Assembly: GCA_937895345.1 (NCBI GenBank)
Contig: CALAWP010000093.1
Coordinates: 1-59,580, forward strand
Origin: an uncultured Paenibacillus sp.
GTDB lineage: Bacteria > Bacillota > Bacilli > Paenibacillales > Paenibacillaceae
DNA length: 59,580 nt
Reading direction: 5' to 3'
In this document: in pieces, positions 44,026-53,603 of the stretch
Layout: every line of letters starts with the position of its first letter
Position numbering within the stretch: the stretch's first letter is position 1
Translations under genes and position numbers: made by a program
The notes under the pieces: model-generated
Told to the model about the DNA's origin: nothing
Seen by the model: only the letters and a program-made list of their open reading frames with translations
The model's database searches: none

Positions 44026-44568
44026 ATGCACAACAAACCCAAGTCCGACAACAAGTCATCCTTTTTATTCCAAGTAGAAATTTTAACGGAAAACGACAAC
44101 AACGCCGCGGCATTGGAGGAGCTTCTTCGCATGCTGAACGGCTGCGGATTCGCCGATTATCGAATCACGTCCGGCATCCGCCTCGGCCATTTGATCGAAG
44201 AACGACTGTCCGCCGCGAACGAATCCGTGCCCATTCCGATCGCACCGGCAGCGACCGACACTGCCGTACCTGAACCGGCCGCTTCCGATTCTGCTGCACC
44301 TGAACAGGCTGCTTCCGGTTCTGCTGCACCCTCGCCGGCAGCCCCCAATCCGCCGGTCGCCGATGACGGCTTCGAAGGAATTCGGAAATATATGAAGAGC
44401 AATACGCTAGTTAGACTACTGATCAACCGGGGATTCGGCGTTTCGATGAACATCCCTTGCCGCATTATCAATATGGACGAATCGGAAAGACTCATCACAG
44501 CTTACCATGTAGACGAGAAGCAGGTTTATACGTTCCGCATGAACGAGATCGAGGATATTGTGGAGTAG
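44026..44568 (+). CDS. Hypothetical protein with Ala/Pro-rich repeat linker
   Basis: A 180-residue protein of unknown function. Residues 1-66 form a small domain (FLFQVEILTENDNNAAALEE ... YRITSGIRLGHLIEERL); 70-112 is an Ala/Pro/Ser linker made of 10-residue repeats (VPEPAASDSA, APEQAASGSA), reflected in two 30-bp DNA repeats at 44266-44325; 115-180 is a second domain (RLLINRGFGVSMNIPCRIINMDESERLITAYHVDEKQVYTF). No signal peptide or membrane segment. The ribosome site GCGGAGG precedes the ATG. A strong hairpin terminator follows. Confidence 0.75.
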   Translation: MHNKPKSDNKSSFLFQVEILTENDNNAAALEELLRMLNGCGFADYRITSGIRLGHLIEERLSAANESVPIPIAPAATDTAVPEPAASDSAAPEQAASGSAAPSPAAPNPPVADDGFEGIRKYMKSNTLVRLLINRGFGVSMNIPCRIINMDESERLITAYHVDEKQVYTFRMNEIEDIVE

Positions 44569-44570
44569 AT

Positions 44571-44630
44571 AAAAAACGTCCCGTACGGCAAGGATGCTCT
44601 CTCATCCTTTAGCCGTACGGGACGTTTTTT
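44571..44630. terminator. Very strong bidirectional terminator
   Basis: A perfect 19-bp stem (44571-44589 with 44612-44630: AAAAAACGTCCCGTACGGC against its complement) extended inward by AAGGATG/CATCCTT. It separates the convergent hypothetical gene and the GGDEF-EAL gene. Confidence 0.92.
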
Positions 44631-44665
44631 TCATTGAAACGCCTTGCCCGCAACGCAAATATGTC

Positions 44666-46564
44666 TTATCCCGCCTTGAGCATCGATTCGATCTTGTCGC
44701 TGGATACCGGCGGACTCCAATAATAGCCTTGCATTTCGTCGCATTGGTGACGCCGCAGAAATTCCATTTGCTCCTCGGTTTCGACGCCTTCGGCAATCAC
44801 TTGAATGTTCAAGTTATGGGCCATGGCAATGATGGCCGCCACGATTTCCGCATCGCTCGGATCTTGCTGAATATCCCGCACGAACGATCTGTCGATCTTC
44901 AGCCGGTCGATCGGGAAGTTCTTAAGATAATGGAACGAGCTGTAGCCCGTGCCGAAATCGTCCACGCTGATGCCGACGCCCAAATCCGTAATGGCCAGCA
45001 GACAGCGCGATACATGGCCGACGTCGATCGTCATCGATTCCGTAATTTCCAAATCCAAATATCGGGGTTCAAGTCCCGTTTCTTCCAATACATCGGCAAT
45101 CTTGCTCGTCAGGTCATGCTGCAGAAATTGCCGGATGGACAGATTGACGGATACCGGTACCTTAGGAAGACCCGCGTCCTGCCAGGCCTTGTTCTGTCTG
45201 CACGCTTCCTTCAGCACCCAATCGCCGATCTGGACGATCATGCCGCTTTCCTCCGCCAGCGGAATAAACACGCCCGGCGACAGCAATCCCCGCACGGGAT
45301 GCTTCCACCTTACCAGCGCCTCGATGCCGACGATCCGGCCTTCGAGCAAATCGTATTGCGGCTGGTAATGCAGCACAAATTCTTCCCTTTGTATCGCTCT
45401 GTACATCTCATGCTGAAGCTTGAGCCGCTCGAAGGAAGAATTGCTCCAGCTGTCCGAATAGAGCAGGCAATCGTTTTTTCCGCTTTCTTTCGCCTTGACG
45501 AGCGCCATATCCGCTTTTTTGAACAGAGCGTAGCCGTCGTCCTGCTCGTTGCTGTTCGTTACCAAGCCGATGCTGGCCGTAATATGGACGGGAAACCCTT
45601 TCAGCTCGTAAGGCTCCTCGATCGATTTCAAAATTTGTCTCGACAGCTCCAGCAAATGCTCCGGCGAATTCACGGATCCGAGCAGCAAGGCAAACTCGTC
45701 CCCCTCCATCCGGGCCGCGTAGTCGAATTCGCCCAAGTTCCGGTTCAGCCGCTCCGCTACCTGCATCAGAAGCATATCGCCGAATTCGCGGCCGAAGGAA
45801 GCGTTCACGAGTTTGAACCGGTCCAGATCCAGGTAACAAATGCCGATCATCCGCTCGTCTTCCTTGGCTCTGGACAAGCTTTCCGTTAGCTTCATCTGAA
45901 AGAGCGTCCGATTTGGAAGGCCGGTCATGTCGTCGTAATAAGCCATATACCGGATGCGCTCCACGTTCCGTTTCCGGTCGCTCAAATCCTGGCTGATAAG
46001 CAGCGTCCCGATCACCTCGTCGTCCCGAAGCAAAGGCGTGCAAACGACTTGCAGCTCCAATGGAAAGCCGGACCGGTGCGTCATGCTGATGTTGCTCTGG
46101 GATGTTTCGCCGTTCAGCGCCTTCTCCAGCGATTCCTGCAGCAGCACGCGGCTGCCGGGATCGATCATCCGCATCACGGCCCGTCCCGCCGTATCCGACC
46201 GCTGATAGCCGAGCATGCGGCTCGACGCCTCGTTCATCTCCACGACTTTGCCGTTCAAGTCCAGGACGGCCAGCGACACGGCTTCGGAACGAAGCAGCGA
46301 TTCGACGATAGGTGTATGAAACTTTCGGATGTTGCCTTGAGGAAGCCGTCTGACATACAGGACGGCGGCCGCAGCGATCAGGGAAGCCGCAACGGCTAGC
46401 GAGACCCATCTGTACATCGCGTCTGTGACCAGGATAAACGAGATTAAAGTCCATACCAAGGCCAATGCCGTCAGCACCGCACTAATCGCCCATGGCTCGT
46501 TCAGGAGCAGCAGCTTGTCGCGCCGCATTCGTGTTTCAGGCAAATCATCCATTCGTTTCGCCAC
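44666..46564 (-). CDS. PAS-GGDEF-EAL protein, predicted c-di-GMP phosphodiesterase
   Basis: A 632-residue membrane-attached signalling protein. Two helices near the N-terminus (about 22-68) are followed by a PAS domain (about 85-200, with VAVLDLNGKVVEMNEASSRMLGYQ in similar form), a GGDEF domain (about 205-365) and an EAL domain (about 375-630). The GGDEF motif is changed to EGDEF (AARMEGDEFALLLG), so cyclase activity is doubtful, while EAL catalytic features are kept (IVGIEALVRWKHP, DLEITESMTID, DDFGTGYSSFHYLKNFPIDRLKID). GTG at 46564 is chosen with AAGGA 7 nt upstream; TTG at 46570 is the alternative. Confidence 0.9.
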   Translation of the reverse strand: MAKRMDDLPETRMRRDKLLLLNEPWAISAVLTALALVWTLISFILVTDAMYRWVSLAVAASLIAAAAVLYVRRLPQGNIRKFHTPIVESLLRSEAVSLAVLDLNGKVVEMNEASSRMLGYQRSDTAGRAVMRMIDPGSRVLLQESLEKALNGETSQSNISMTHRSGFPLELQVVCTPLLRDDEVIGTLLISQDLSDRKRNVERIRYMAYYDDMTGLPNRTLFQMKLTESLSRAKEDERMIGICYLDLDRFKLVNASFGREFGDMLLMQVAERLNRNLGEFDYAARMEGDEFALLLGSVNSPEHLLELSRQILKSIEEPYELKGFPVHITASIGLVTNSNEQDDGYALFKKADMALVKAKESGKNDCLLYSDSWSNSSFERLKLQHEMYRAIQREEFVLHYQPQYDLLEGRIVGIEALVRWKHPVRGLLSPGVFIPLAEESGMIVQIGDWVLKEACRQNKAWQDAGLPKVPVSVNLSIRQFLQHDLTSKIADVLEETGLEPRYLDLEITESMTIDVGHVSRCLLAITDLGVGISVDDFGTGYSSFHYLKNFPIDRLKIDRSFVRDIQQDPSDAEIVAAIIAMAHNLNIQVIAEGVETEEQMEFLRRHQCDEMQGYYWSPPVSSDKIESMLKAG

Positions 46565-46729
46565 ACACAAACTTCCTTCCTATATGTCGAGTCAAGAGAT
46601 AGTCAGCTTCATTATAAACGATATTAACTATTTGGCATAGAAATATTTGCTATTATTTTTAGAATTTTTGGCGCCTGGCGCCGATTGCTGTCGCGGGATA
46701 CGAGCCGCCCTCGTCTAAAGGGACCCCGG

Positions 46730-47113
46730 TCACGGCTTCTTCAGGTCTTTCGCCGCTCCCGCGATGACGAATGCCCATCCCGCGAGCATGGCAACGCCGC
46801 CGATCGGCGTAATCATGCCCAGCTTGGAGTAACCGGTCAGGGACAAAATGTACAAGCTCCCGCTGAAGATGACGATACCCGCCAGCAGCAGCCTGCCGCC
46901 GGCGCCGATCGCGCGGCTGCCTCCCGCGGCCCGGTCCAGCAGCGCGATCAGCATCAAGCCGAGAGCTCCATACATCTGATAGCGGACTCCCGTTTCGAAT
47001 ACGTCCAAATAATGCTCCGTCAGCTTTCCTTCCAGTCCGTGCGCGCCGAACGCGCCAAGCGCGATGGCGATGGCGGCGGCGGCCGCTCCGATCATAAAAT
47101 ATTTAGGAAACAT
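46730..47113 (-). CDS. DUF423 membrane protein (YwdK-like)
   Basis: A 127-residue membrane protein with about four helices and the DUF423 pattern AIALGAFGAHGLEGKLTEHYLDVFETGVRYQMYGALGLM near the start and GYSKLGMITPIGGVAMLAGWAF near the end. Function of the family is not established. Start ATG at 47113. It is divergent from the next gene with 66 nt between. Confidence 0.85.
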   Translation of the reverse strand: MFPKYFMIGAAAAAIAIALGAFGAHGLEGKLTEHYLDVFETGVRYQMYGALGLMLIALLDRAAGGSRAIGAGGRLLLAGIVIFSGSLYILSLTGYSKLGMITPIGGVAMLAGWAFVIAGAAKDLKKP

Positions 47114-47179
47114 TCCGTTTCATTCCTTCCCATAATTGTGTATAATTTTCTCCATAGTCGTAAAAGGAGTCGATATTGA

Positions 47180-47728
47180 ATGGATCAAGACCGCAATCCA
47201 AACGCAGAAACCAATTCCTGGTCTCAGGACCAAGAGACTAATCCGGCCTTCTCGCACGTTCCGCCCGCGCCGGGCTTTCAGCCCCCTTACGCCGGAGCGG
47301 AGCCTCCGAAGAAACATTCGGGCCTGGGCATCGCAGCTTTTATTCTGTCGCTGATTTCCATCGCCTGCTTTATCATCGCGATCGTCCTGGTCGTCGCCTT
47401 CTCCACCCAGCTGTATGCGGGCAACGAAGACCTTTATAACGAATTGCTGGAATGGACCGAATCTTATTCCGCCGGTTCCGGAGCAGAACCCGACTTTGCC
47501 GGCTCCGAAGCGCTCGGCGGCATGGTCGCTTCCGTCCTCGGCGCAGTCATTCTGCTGTTCGGCTCGGTCGCCCTGGCATTCATCGGACTTATTCTGGGTC
47601 TGATCGGCGCATTTTCCAAAACCCGCAAGCGCGTCTTCGCCATTATCGGCACGGTGCTCAACGGGCTGATCGTCGTCGGCTCGGTCGGATTTTTGATTAT
47701 CAGCCTGACTGCGGCCGCATCGATCTGA
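47180..47728 (+). CDS. DUF4190-like membrane protein
   Basis: A 182-residue membrane protein: a proline-rich cytoplasmic N-terminus (1-48), a first hydrophobic stretch (LGIAAFILSLISIACFIIAIVLVVAF), an acidic external loop (about 78-110), and two further helices (VASVLGAVILLFGSVALAFIGLILGLIGAF and the C-terminal one). This arrangement fits small DUF4190-type proteins. No enzymatic motif. Ribosome site AAAGGAGTCGATATTGA precedes the ATG. Confidence 0.75.
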   Translation: MDQDRNPNAETNSWSQDQETNPAFSHVPPAPGFQPPYAGAEPPKKHSGLGIAAFILSLISIACFIIAIVLVVAFSTQLYAGNEDLYNELLEWTESYSAGSGAEPDFAGSEALGGMVASVLGAVILLFGSVALAFIGLILGLIGAFSKTRKRVFAIIGTVLNGLIVVGSVGFLIISLTAAASI

Positions 47729-47774
47729 TCAACGGTTGCCGACGTTCGCTTAAATGCTGACGCCACACCCATGA

Positions 47775-47807
47775 AAGGCCTGCCTCGCCGTGCGCGCGGC
47801 AGGCCTT
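47775..47807. terminator. Possible terminator between convergent genes
   Basis: AAGGCCTGCC (47775-47784) pairs with GGCAGGCCTT (47798-47807). T tract is poor on both strands. Confidence 0.4.
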
Positions 47808-47864
47808 CGCATGACCGGCGGAGCCTCACCGTCTCTGCGGAGGAAGCCGCAACGGCCGCATCGG

Positions 47865-50800
47865 TCATGACCTTTCCTTCAACAAAACGCGGGTACGGCT
47901 GCTGCCGTCCTTGTCCTTCCATACCTCCAAGCAGGCCGGAAACGCATCCTTCAGCTCCTGCACATGCGAGATGACCCCGATCATGCGGCCGGAGCGCTGC
48001 AAATCCGCCAGCGCGGAAATCGCCTTATGCAGCGACTCCTCATCCAGCGAGCCGAATCCTTCGTCGATCAGCATCATCTCGATCGAGATGCCCCCTTGAT
48101 GCGACTGGATCACGTCCGTCATCCCCAGCGCCAGACTTAACGAAGCGTTGAACTTCTCGCCGCCGGACAATGTCTTCACGTCCCGGGTCATGCCGGTATA
48201 AGCGTCGAGGACGTCCAGGCCAAGCCCGCTTTGCTTGCCTCTCGCTTCCAGCCTGTCGCTGCGCCGAAGCTGAAATTGCCCGTTCGACAGTCCGCTCAGA
48301 CGAATATTCGCCATGGCGATAATGTCCTCCAAGTATTCCCTCAATATATATCTTTCAAAAGAAAGCTTCAGGGCGTTGTCGCCCTTCAGCATGCCGTACA
48401 GGTCGGATACTTGCTCCAGCTTAGCCTCAAGCTCCCTCGTCGTCTTGCCGATCCGTTCGATGCCGGCGGCCAGCCGTCCGGCTTCCGCCGCATGACGTCT
48501 CGCCGCGCCTTCGGCGGCAATCGCCGCCTCCAGCTCCAGCTTCGCCCGGCCCAGCTCCTCCTGCACCGGCTCGATGTCGGGACGCGGACGGCCTTCCAGC
48601 TCCCGCTCGAGCGCCGCAATGCCGTCCTCCAATACCGCGAGCGACGCCTTGTACGACTCCAGCCGCTCGCGGAGTCCGGCGGACTCCTTCTCCGGCATCA
48701 TTGCGTTCCGGTAATGGTCGGCGCTCGGGAAGCCGGCCCGCTCCGTCTCTTGCCGGAACCGTTCCGCCGCATCGGCCGCCGACTCCTCCGCCTCCTTCGC
48801 CTCGCGGGCGGCCTGCTCCGCATAGGCCCGGCTCTCGGACAAGGCGGCCGACGCTCCGCTCAATGCCTCCTGCGCGCGTTTCCAGGCGGTATCAAGCTCC
48901 GCGCGCAACGCTTCCTGCTCCCGCAAGCGGACTTGCAGCCGAACAGGCGAACGCAGCTCCTCCGGAATCCGCTCCAGCTCCTTTTGCAGGAGGGAAGCCT
49001 GGGCGGTCCGCTCCACCAGCAGCCGCTGCTGTTCCGTCCGCCGCGACTCCCGCTCGCCGTCCAGCTCGGACAGCTTCCGCTCCAGGCCGTCCAGCCGGCC
49101 GCGCAGCTCGTCGAGTCTTTGCGCCTCCAGCTGCAGCTTGTCGGCGCGCTCCTTCAGCTCCTTCCAGCGGAGCCGGAGCGCCGCTTGCCTGTCCGCCAGA
49201 TCGGCGGTTTCGGCTGATCCGAAACCGCCGTCGTCTCCCGCCGCTTCCAATTCGGCGGCTTCATTGACGCGCGCAGCCGCCGCGGCGGCCGCCTGCGCCT
49301 TCGCTTCCATCAGCTCCCGTTCCACGGCCGCGAGCCTCTCCTTCGCTTGCTGCAGCGAAGCCCGGCTGGGCGCCTCCAGGTCGGGCTGCGCCTTGGCCGG
49401 ATGCGATTCGCTGCCGCATACCGGGCATGGCTTGCCGTCATGCAGATGGGCCGCGAGCAGCGCGGCCTGTCCTTCTACCCAGCGGCGCTCCAGCTCGTCA
49501 TGCTCCGCTTTCGCTTGCGCGAGCTCGGCCATGCCGGCCGACTCCAGCTCGGCGAACCGGCGCAGCTCTTCGCCAAGCTGAAGCATCCGCTTGACCAGCT
49601 TGCCCTGATGCTCGACCCGGCGCAGTTCGTCCTGCGCGGCGGCCAGGGCAAGCGCCGCGGCTTCGGCCGATTTGACCGCGGCCTGCAGCTCCGACTTCTC
49701 GGCCTTCATCGCCTCGAGCGCCTGCCCCAGCTCGGCCACCCGGGCGGAAGCTTCCGCTTCCCGCCTTTCCAGCTCCCCGACCGCCTGCCGCTGACGGTCT
49801 AACGACATGACTGCGGGAGCCAGCTCGTTCAACCGATGCAGTTCCCGCTCCGTTTCCCGGCGCAGCGTCTCCCGGCCGGCTTCCCGCTCGCTTGCGGCCG
49901 CAGCTTCGCCGAAAGCCCGCTCGGCCGCAGCCAGCGCCTCCCGCCTCCGCACCAGCTGCGATTGCTTCGCCAGCCGGTTCGCCTCCGCCCTGCCGGCCTG
50001 CTCGTCGTACGGCTTCAGCGACGCCGCTACCGCAGCCAGCGCAAGCCGCTTCTCTATCGCCTCGTATTCAGGCCGCACTTCCTCGAGCCGCAACCGTCCG
50101 AGCCGTTTGTCGGCCAGCTCGTCGTGCTTCTGGCAAAGCGCCATCGCTTCCCGCAGCCGGACCTGCAAGCCGTCCAGCCGGACTTCCGTCTCCGCCTTGG
50201 CCAGCGCCGCCTGCCGGGCTTGCTCCTCATGCCAGCCGGCCTCCAGATGAAGCGCGTCCAGCACTTGGGCGGAGCTGCGATACGGCTGCTCGGCGACGGC
50301 GGCCAGCCCGCTTCCTTCTCTCAGCGGCACGGCTTCCAGCGCCGCCTTCACAAGCGCCGCTTCCTCGGCCGAGGCCGTCCTCAAGCCGTCCTGCAGCTCG
50401 CGGTGTTTCCGCTGAAACTGCAGCTCCAGCTTCTCGATCAGCTCCGTCCGAAAGATGCGCCGCAAAATTTCTTCCTTATTGTCCGTATCCGACGTCAGCA
50501 ACTTGCGGAACTCCCCCTGCGGCAGCATCACAATCTGGCTGAACTGATCCTTCGTCAGCCCGATAATGTCCAGCAGCCGGGCATTGACATCCCCCGCCAT
50601 AAAACGTTCCACCGCCGGAACGGCTTGCCCGCCGGTAATTTCGTACAGCTCGATCCGTTCCCCGGTCTCGCTTTTGTTCGAACCTTTGCGATGCTTCATT
50701 TGGCGAAAAACCCGATATTGCCTGCCGCGAACGGCAAAATCGAGCTCCACCGCCGTATGGGTGTCGTCGTCCGCGAAGTGGCTTCTCAGCATGCGCGGAT

Positions 50801-50987
50801 CGGAGCGGTCCTCTCCGCTGGCGGACCCGTACAAAGCGTAGCAGATCGCGTCGAAGACCGATGTCTTCCCCGCGCCGGTGTTGCCGGAAATGACAAACAG
50901 CCGATGGTTGTCCAGCTGCGCAAAATCGATCGTTTCCGCCTGCCGGTACGGACCGAACGCGGTCATGGTCAGCTTGAGCGGTCTCAT
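47865..50987 (-). CDS. sbcC: Exonuclease subunit SbcC (Rad50-like ATPase)
   Basis: A 1040-residue SMC-like ATPase that works with SbcD to cut DNA hairpins and blocked ends. The N-terminal Walker A is VISGNTGAGKTSVFDAICYALYG; two long coiled-coil arms rich in Glu, Arg and Ala flank the zinc hook CPVCGSESHP near residue 519; the C-terminal half has the signature VKTLSGGEKFNASLSLALGM and Walker B IEMMLIDEGFGSLDEESL. The length is normal. The start overlaps the sbcD stop (ATGA). The arm region is strongly biased in composition, which is why long false frames occur opposite it. Confidence 0.97.
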   Translation of the reverse strand: MRPLKLTMTAFGPYRQAETIDFAQLDNHRLFVISGNTGAGKTSVFDAICYALYGSASGEDRSDPRMLRSHFADDDTHTAVELDFAVRGRQYRVFRQMKHRKGSNKSETGERIELYEITGGQAVPAVERFMAGDVNARLLDIIGLTKDQFSQIVMLPQGEFRKLLTSDTDNKEEILRRIFRTELIEKLELQFQRKHRELQDGLRTASAEEAALVKAALEAVPLREGSGLAAVAEQPYRSSAQVLDALHLEAGWHEEQARQAALAKAETEVRLDGLQVRLREAMALCQKHDELADKRLGRLRLEEVRPEYEAIEKRLALAAVAASLKPYDEQAGRAEANRLAKQSQLVRRREALAAAERAFGEAAAASEREAGRETLRRETERELHRLNELAPAVMSLDRQRQAVGELERREAEASARVAELGQALEAMKAEKSELQAAVKSAEAAALALAAAQDELRRVEHQGKLVKRMLQLGEELRRFAELESAGMAELAQAKAEHDELERRWVEGQAALLAAHLHDGKPCPVCGSESHPAKAQPDLEAPSRASLQQAKERLAAVERELMEAKAQAAAAAAARVNEAAELEAAGDDGGFGSAETADLADRQAALRLRWKELKERADKLQLEAQRLDELRGRLDGLERKLSELDGERESRRTEQQRLLVERTAQASLLQKELERIPEELRSPVRLQVRLREQEALRAELDTAWKRAQEALSGASAALSESRAYAEQAAREAKEAEESAADAAERFRQETERAGFPSADHYRNAMMPEKESAGLRERLESYKASLAVLEDGIAALERELEGRPRPDIEPVQEELGRAKLELEAAIAAEGAARRHAAEAGRLAAGIERIGKTTRELEAKLEQVSDLYGMLKGDNALKLSFERYILREYLEDIIAMANIRLSGLSNGQFQLRRSDRLEARGKQSGLGLDVLDAYTGMTRDVKTLSGGEKFNASLSLALGMTDVIQSHQGGISIEMMLIDEGFGSLDEESLHKAISALADLQRSGRMIGVISHVQELKDAFPACLEVWKDKDGSSRTRVLLKERS

Positions 50988-52159
50988 ACGGCTCCCCCTT
51001 CCTCGCGCAGCAGCGCCTCGTAAGCTTCGGCAATCATTTGGCGTTTGGCTTCGTCAAGCGGCATTCCTTTCACTTCCCTGTAGAAGGAGGCAAAATGCTC
51101 GACCGGGTCGATCTCGCGCCGCCGCGCTACGTCGCGCCGCAATACCGCCTCGGCATCGGGTTCCTCCGCGCCGGCCGGCCTCCGCTCGACATGCATGGCG
51201 TTCGGATAGACAGCGCGTATTTTCTCCATCGGATACAGCACCGGATTATCGTTCAGCAGCGTAACATATACATAGTCTTCGTTATATTCGTGACGTTCGA
51301 GTTCCTCTATGTAAGCCGTGACGCGGCGCATATCCCGCAGCGGCAGGAGCAGCCGCTTTTCCGCCGTCGCCCGGCCATCGCCGTCCAGCTCCACCGCATA
51401 AAACCCTTTAACGTGCCGTTCCTCGGATACCGAATATTTTAACGGCGAGCCGGCGTACCGAATCGTTTCGTTCCATACGTGATGCGCCCCGTGCAAATGT
51501 CCGAGCGCCGTGTAATGGAACTTGGCAAAATAAGCCGCGCTCACATGCTCCGCGCCTCCGATCGACAGCGGCCGTTCCGAATCGCTTGTATTGGCGGCGG
51601 CTTCCCCCCGCGGCGTGACGAAGGCGTGCCCGACAAAGATATGTCTGGCGTTCGGATCCATCCGTTCTTCCAGTCTGGCGGTAATTGCCCGCATCGCATC
51701 GTCGTGCGTGCGAATCGCATCGTCGCCAAACGCATGACGCACCTGAGCGGGATCGGCGTACGGAACAAGATGTACGTGCACCTCGCCGAATTCGTCCCGC
51801 AGCACGACGGGCTTCATCTCGTCCCTCAGCTGACCGGCCAGATAGAGGCCGCGGCTTTCCATCATCCGCGAGCCGAAGCCGATCCGGTCGGGGCTGTCGT
51901 GATTGCCGGCTATGGCCAGCACGGGCGTATCGAGGCCGATCACGATCCGCTCCAGCACCTCATCGAGCAGCTCCACCGCTTCCGCCGGCGGCACCGCGCG
52001 ATCGTACAGATCGCCGGCGATGATGACCGCATCGGGCCGTTCCGCTTCGACCGCATCGATGAATTGGTTCAGCACGTAACGCTGATCGTCCGTCATATAT
52101 ACCCCTTGCACAAGCTTGCCCAAATGCCAATCGGCCGTATGAAACAGCTTCACGTTCAT
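50984..52159 (-). CDS. sbcD: Exonuclease subunit SbcD (Mre11-like nuclease)
   Basis: A 391-residue calcineurin-like metallo-nuclease. Metal ligands are in VKLFHTADWHLGKLV, AVIIAGDLYDRAVPPAEAV, LAIAGNHDSPDR, RHIFVGHAFV and YTALGHLHGAHHV. The C-terminal part (about 260-390) is the SbcC-contacting region. ATG at 52159 fits the family N-terminus; the frame is open further upstream but lacks conserved sequence. It is cotranscribed and overlapped with sbcC. Confidence 0.97.
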   Translation of the reverse strand: MNVKLFHTADWHLGKLVQGVYMTDDQRYVLNQFIDAVEAERPDAVIIAGDLYDRAVPPAEAVELLDEVLERIVIGLDTPVLAIAGNHDSPDRIGFGSRMMESRGLYLAGQLRDEMKPVVLRDEFGEVHVHLVPYADPAQVRHAFGDDAIRTHDDAMRAITARLEERMDPNARHIFVGHAFVTPRGEAAANTSDSERPLSIGGAEHVSAAYFAKFHYTALGHLHGAHHVWNETIRYAGSPLKYSVSEERHVKGFYAVELDGDGRATAEKRLLLPLRDMRRVTAYIEELERHEYNEDYVYVTLLNDNPVLYPMEKIRAVYPNAMHVERRPAGAEEPDAEAVLRRDVARRREIDPVEHFASFYREVKGMPLDEAKRQMIAEAYEALLREEGGAV

Positions 52160-52355
52160 CCACCCTTTCCCCGCAGCAATCTTCTTTCTCCATTCTAGCA
52201 TTCGGCCGCGGCGGCCGCCATCGGGCCCGGCTAACGAAATCCGACGATATGGCGAATTCGGCAGATTCATAGATTTGGACTTAATTCGTTCACATAACCG
52301 ATCGCCTCTTGAATATATTAAATACAAACCGAATAAGCGGGGGAGGTGCTCCGAA

Positions 52356-53519
52356 ATGAGTCCAGCGGATAAAGGCATGTTTATTGTTTCCAGAGAGGAT
52401 TGGTCGCTGCATCGCAAAGGCTATCAGGATCAAGACCGCCATCAGCAAAAAGTGCGGGAAGCGATTAAGCAGAATTTGCCGGATCTGGTGTCCGAGGAAA
52501 GCATCGTCATGTCCGACGGCAAGCAGGTCATCAAAGTGCCGATTCGGAGCCTGGACGAATACAGGTTTGTTTATAATTACAATAAAACGAAGCATGTCGG
52601 ACAGGGGGACGGCGACAGCCAGGTCGGCGACGTACTCGGGGTCGATCCCCAGGCGGCCAAAAAGGGCGGCAAAGGAGAAGGCGCGGGCGATCAGCCCGGC
52701 GACGACGTCATTGAAGCGGAAATTTCGCTCGCCGAGCTGGAAACGATGCTGTTCGAGGAACTGGAGCTGCCGTTTCTGAAGCAAAAGGACAAGGATCAGC
52801 TGGAAACCCGCGAAATTCGCTTCAACGATATTCGCAAGAAAGGCATCATGTCCAATATCGACAAAAAGCGGACCATCATGGAAAACCTTCGCCGCAACGC
52901 GACGTCGGGCCAGCCCGGCATCCGAGGCATCTCACCGGACGATCTCCGGTACAAAACGTGGGAGGAAATCGTCAAGCCGCAATCGAACGCGGTCATTCTG
53001 GCCATGATGGATACGTCGGGCAGCATGGGCTCCTTCGAAAAATATGTGGCGCGAAGCTTCTTTTTCTGGATGACACGGTTTTTGCGGCATCAATACGAAA
53101 AGGTCGATATCGTCTTTATCGCGCATCACACGGAAGCGAAGGAAGTGACGGAGGAGGAGTTTTTTACGCGCGGCGAGAGCGGGGGAACGATTTGCTCCTC
53201 GGCATACATGAAGGCGCTCGAAATTATCGACAGCCGGTTCAACCCGAGCCTTTACAACATCTATCCGTTCCATTTCTCGGACGGCGACAATCTGACCAGC
53301 GACAACGAACGGTGCGTGAAGCTGATCGGCGAACTGCTCAAGCGCTCCAACCTGTTCGGCTACGGAGAAGTGAACCAGTACAACCGTTCCAGCACGCTGA
53401 TGTCGGCATACAAACATATCAATATGCAGCATTTCATGTATTACATCATCAAGGAAAAAGGCGAGGTGTACAGCGCGCTGAAGTCGTTTTTCCGCAAGCG
53501 GGAAGGGGCCGCGGGCTGA
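52356..53519 (+). CDS. yhbH: Sporulation protein YhbH (DUF444)
   Basis: A 387-residue protein of the YhbH/DUF444 family. It shows FIVSREDWSLHRKGYQDQDRH near the start, FNDIRKKGIMSNIDKKRTI in the middle, and a von Willebrand-like metal site AVILAMMDTSGSMGSFEKYV near 218, followed by GGTICSSAYMKALEII. In B. subtilis yhbH is mother-cell expressed and needed for efficient sporulation; it usually neighbours prkA and spoVR, which are absent here. ATG at 52356 has GGAGGTG about 9 nt upstream. A terminator follows. Confidence 0.94.
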   Translation: MSPADKGMFIVSREDWSLHRKGYQDQDRHQQKVREAIKQNLPDLVSEESIVMSDGKQVIKVPIRSLDEYRFVYNYNKTKHVGQGDGDSQVGDVLGVDPQAAKKGGKGEGAGDQPGDDVIEAEISLAELETMLFEELELPFLKQKDKDQLETREIRFNDIRKKGIMSNIDKKRTIMENLRRNATSGQPGIRGISPDDLRYKTWEEIVKPQSNAVILAMMDTSGSMGSFEKYVARSFFFWMTRFLRHQYEKVDIVFIAHHTEAKEVTEEEFFTRGESGGTICSSAYMKALEIIDSRFNPSLYNIYPFHFSDGDNLTSDNERCVKLIGELLKRSNLFGYGEVNQYNRSSTLMSAYKHINMQHFMYYIIKEKGEVYSALKSFFRKREGAAG

Positions 53520-53561
53520 ACGAACGCCCGCTTGCCAGCCGGATTCCGCCCGTAACAGAAC

Positions 53562-53599
53562 AAAGCTGCGGCTTCGAAGCTCGAAGCTGCAGCTTTTTT
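53562..53599 (+). terminator. Terminator after yhbH
   Basis: AAAGCTGC and GCTTCGA (53562-53577, one unpaired base) pair with TCGAAGC and GCAGCTTT (53581-53596), followed by a T run on the plus strand. Confidence 0.8.
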
Positions 53600-53603
53600 G
53601 CAA

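Noticed and set aside
47911..51023. Many plus-strand frames opposite sbcC
   Set aside because: They reflect the Glu/Arg/Ala-rich coiled-coil coding sequence read on the other strand.
52160..52355. Sigma-E promoter before yhbH
   Set aside because: GAATATATT is present near 52312 but no -10 CATA-type box is found at the right distance.
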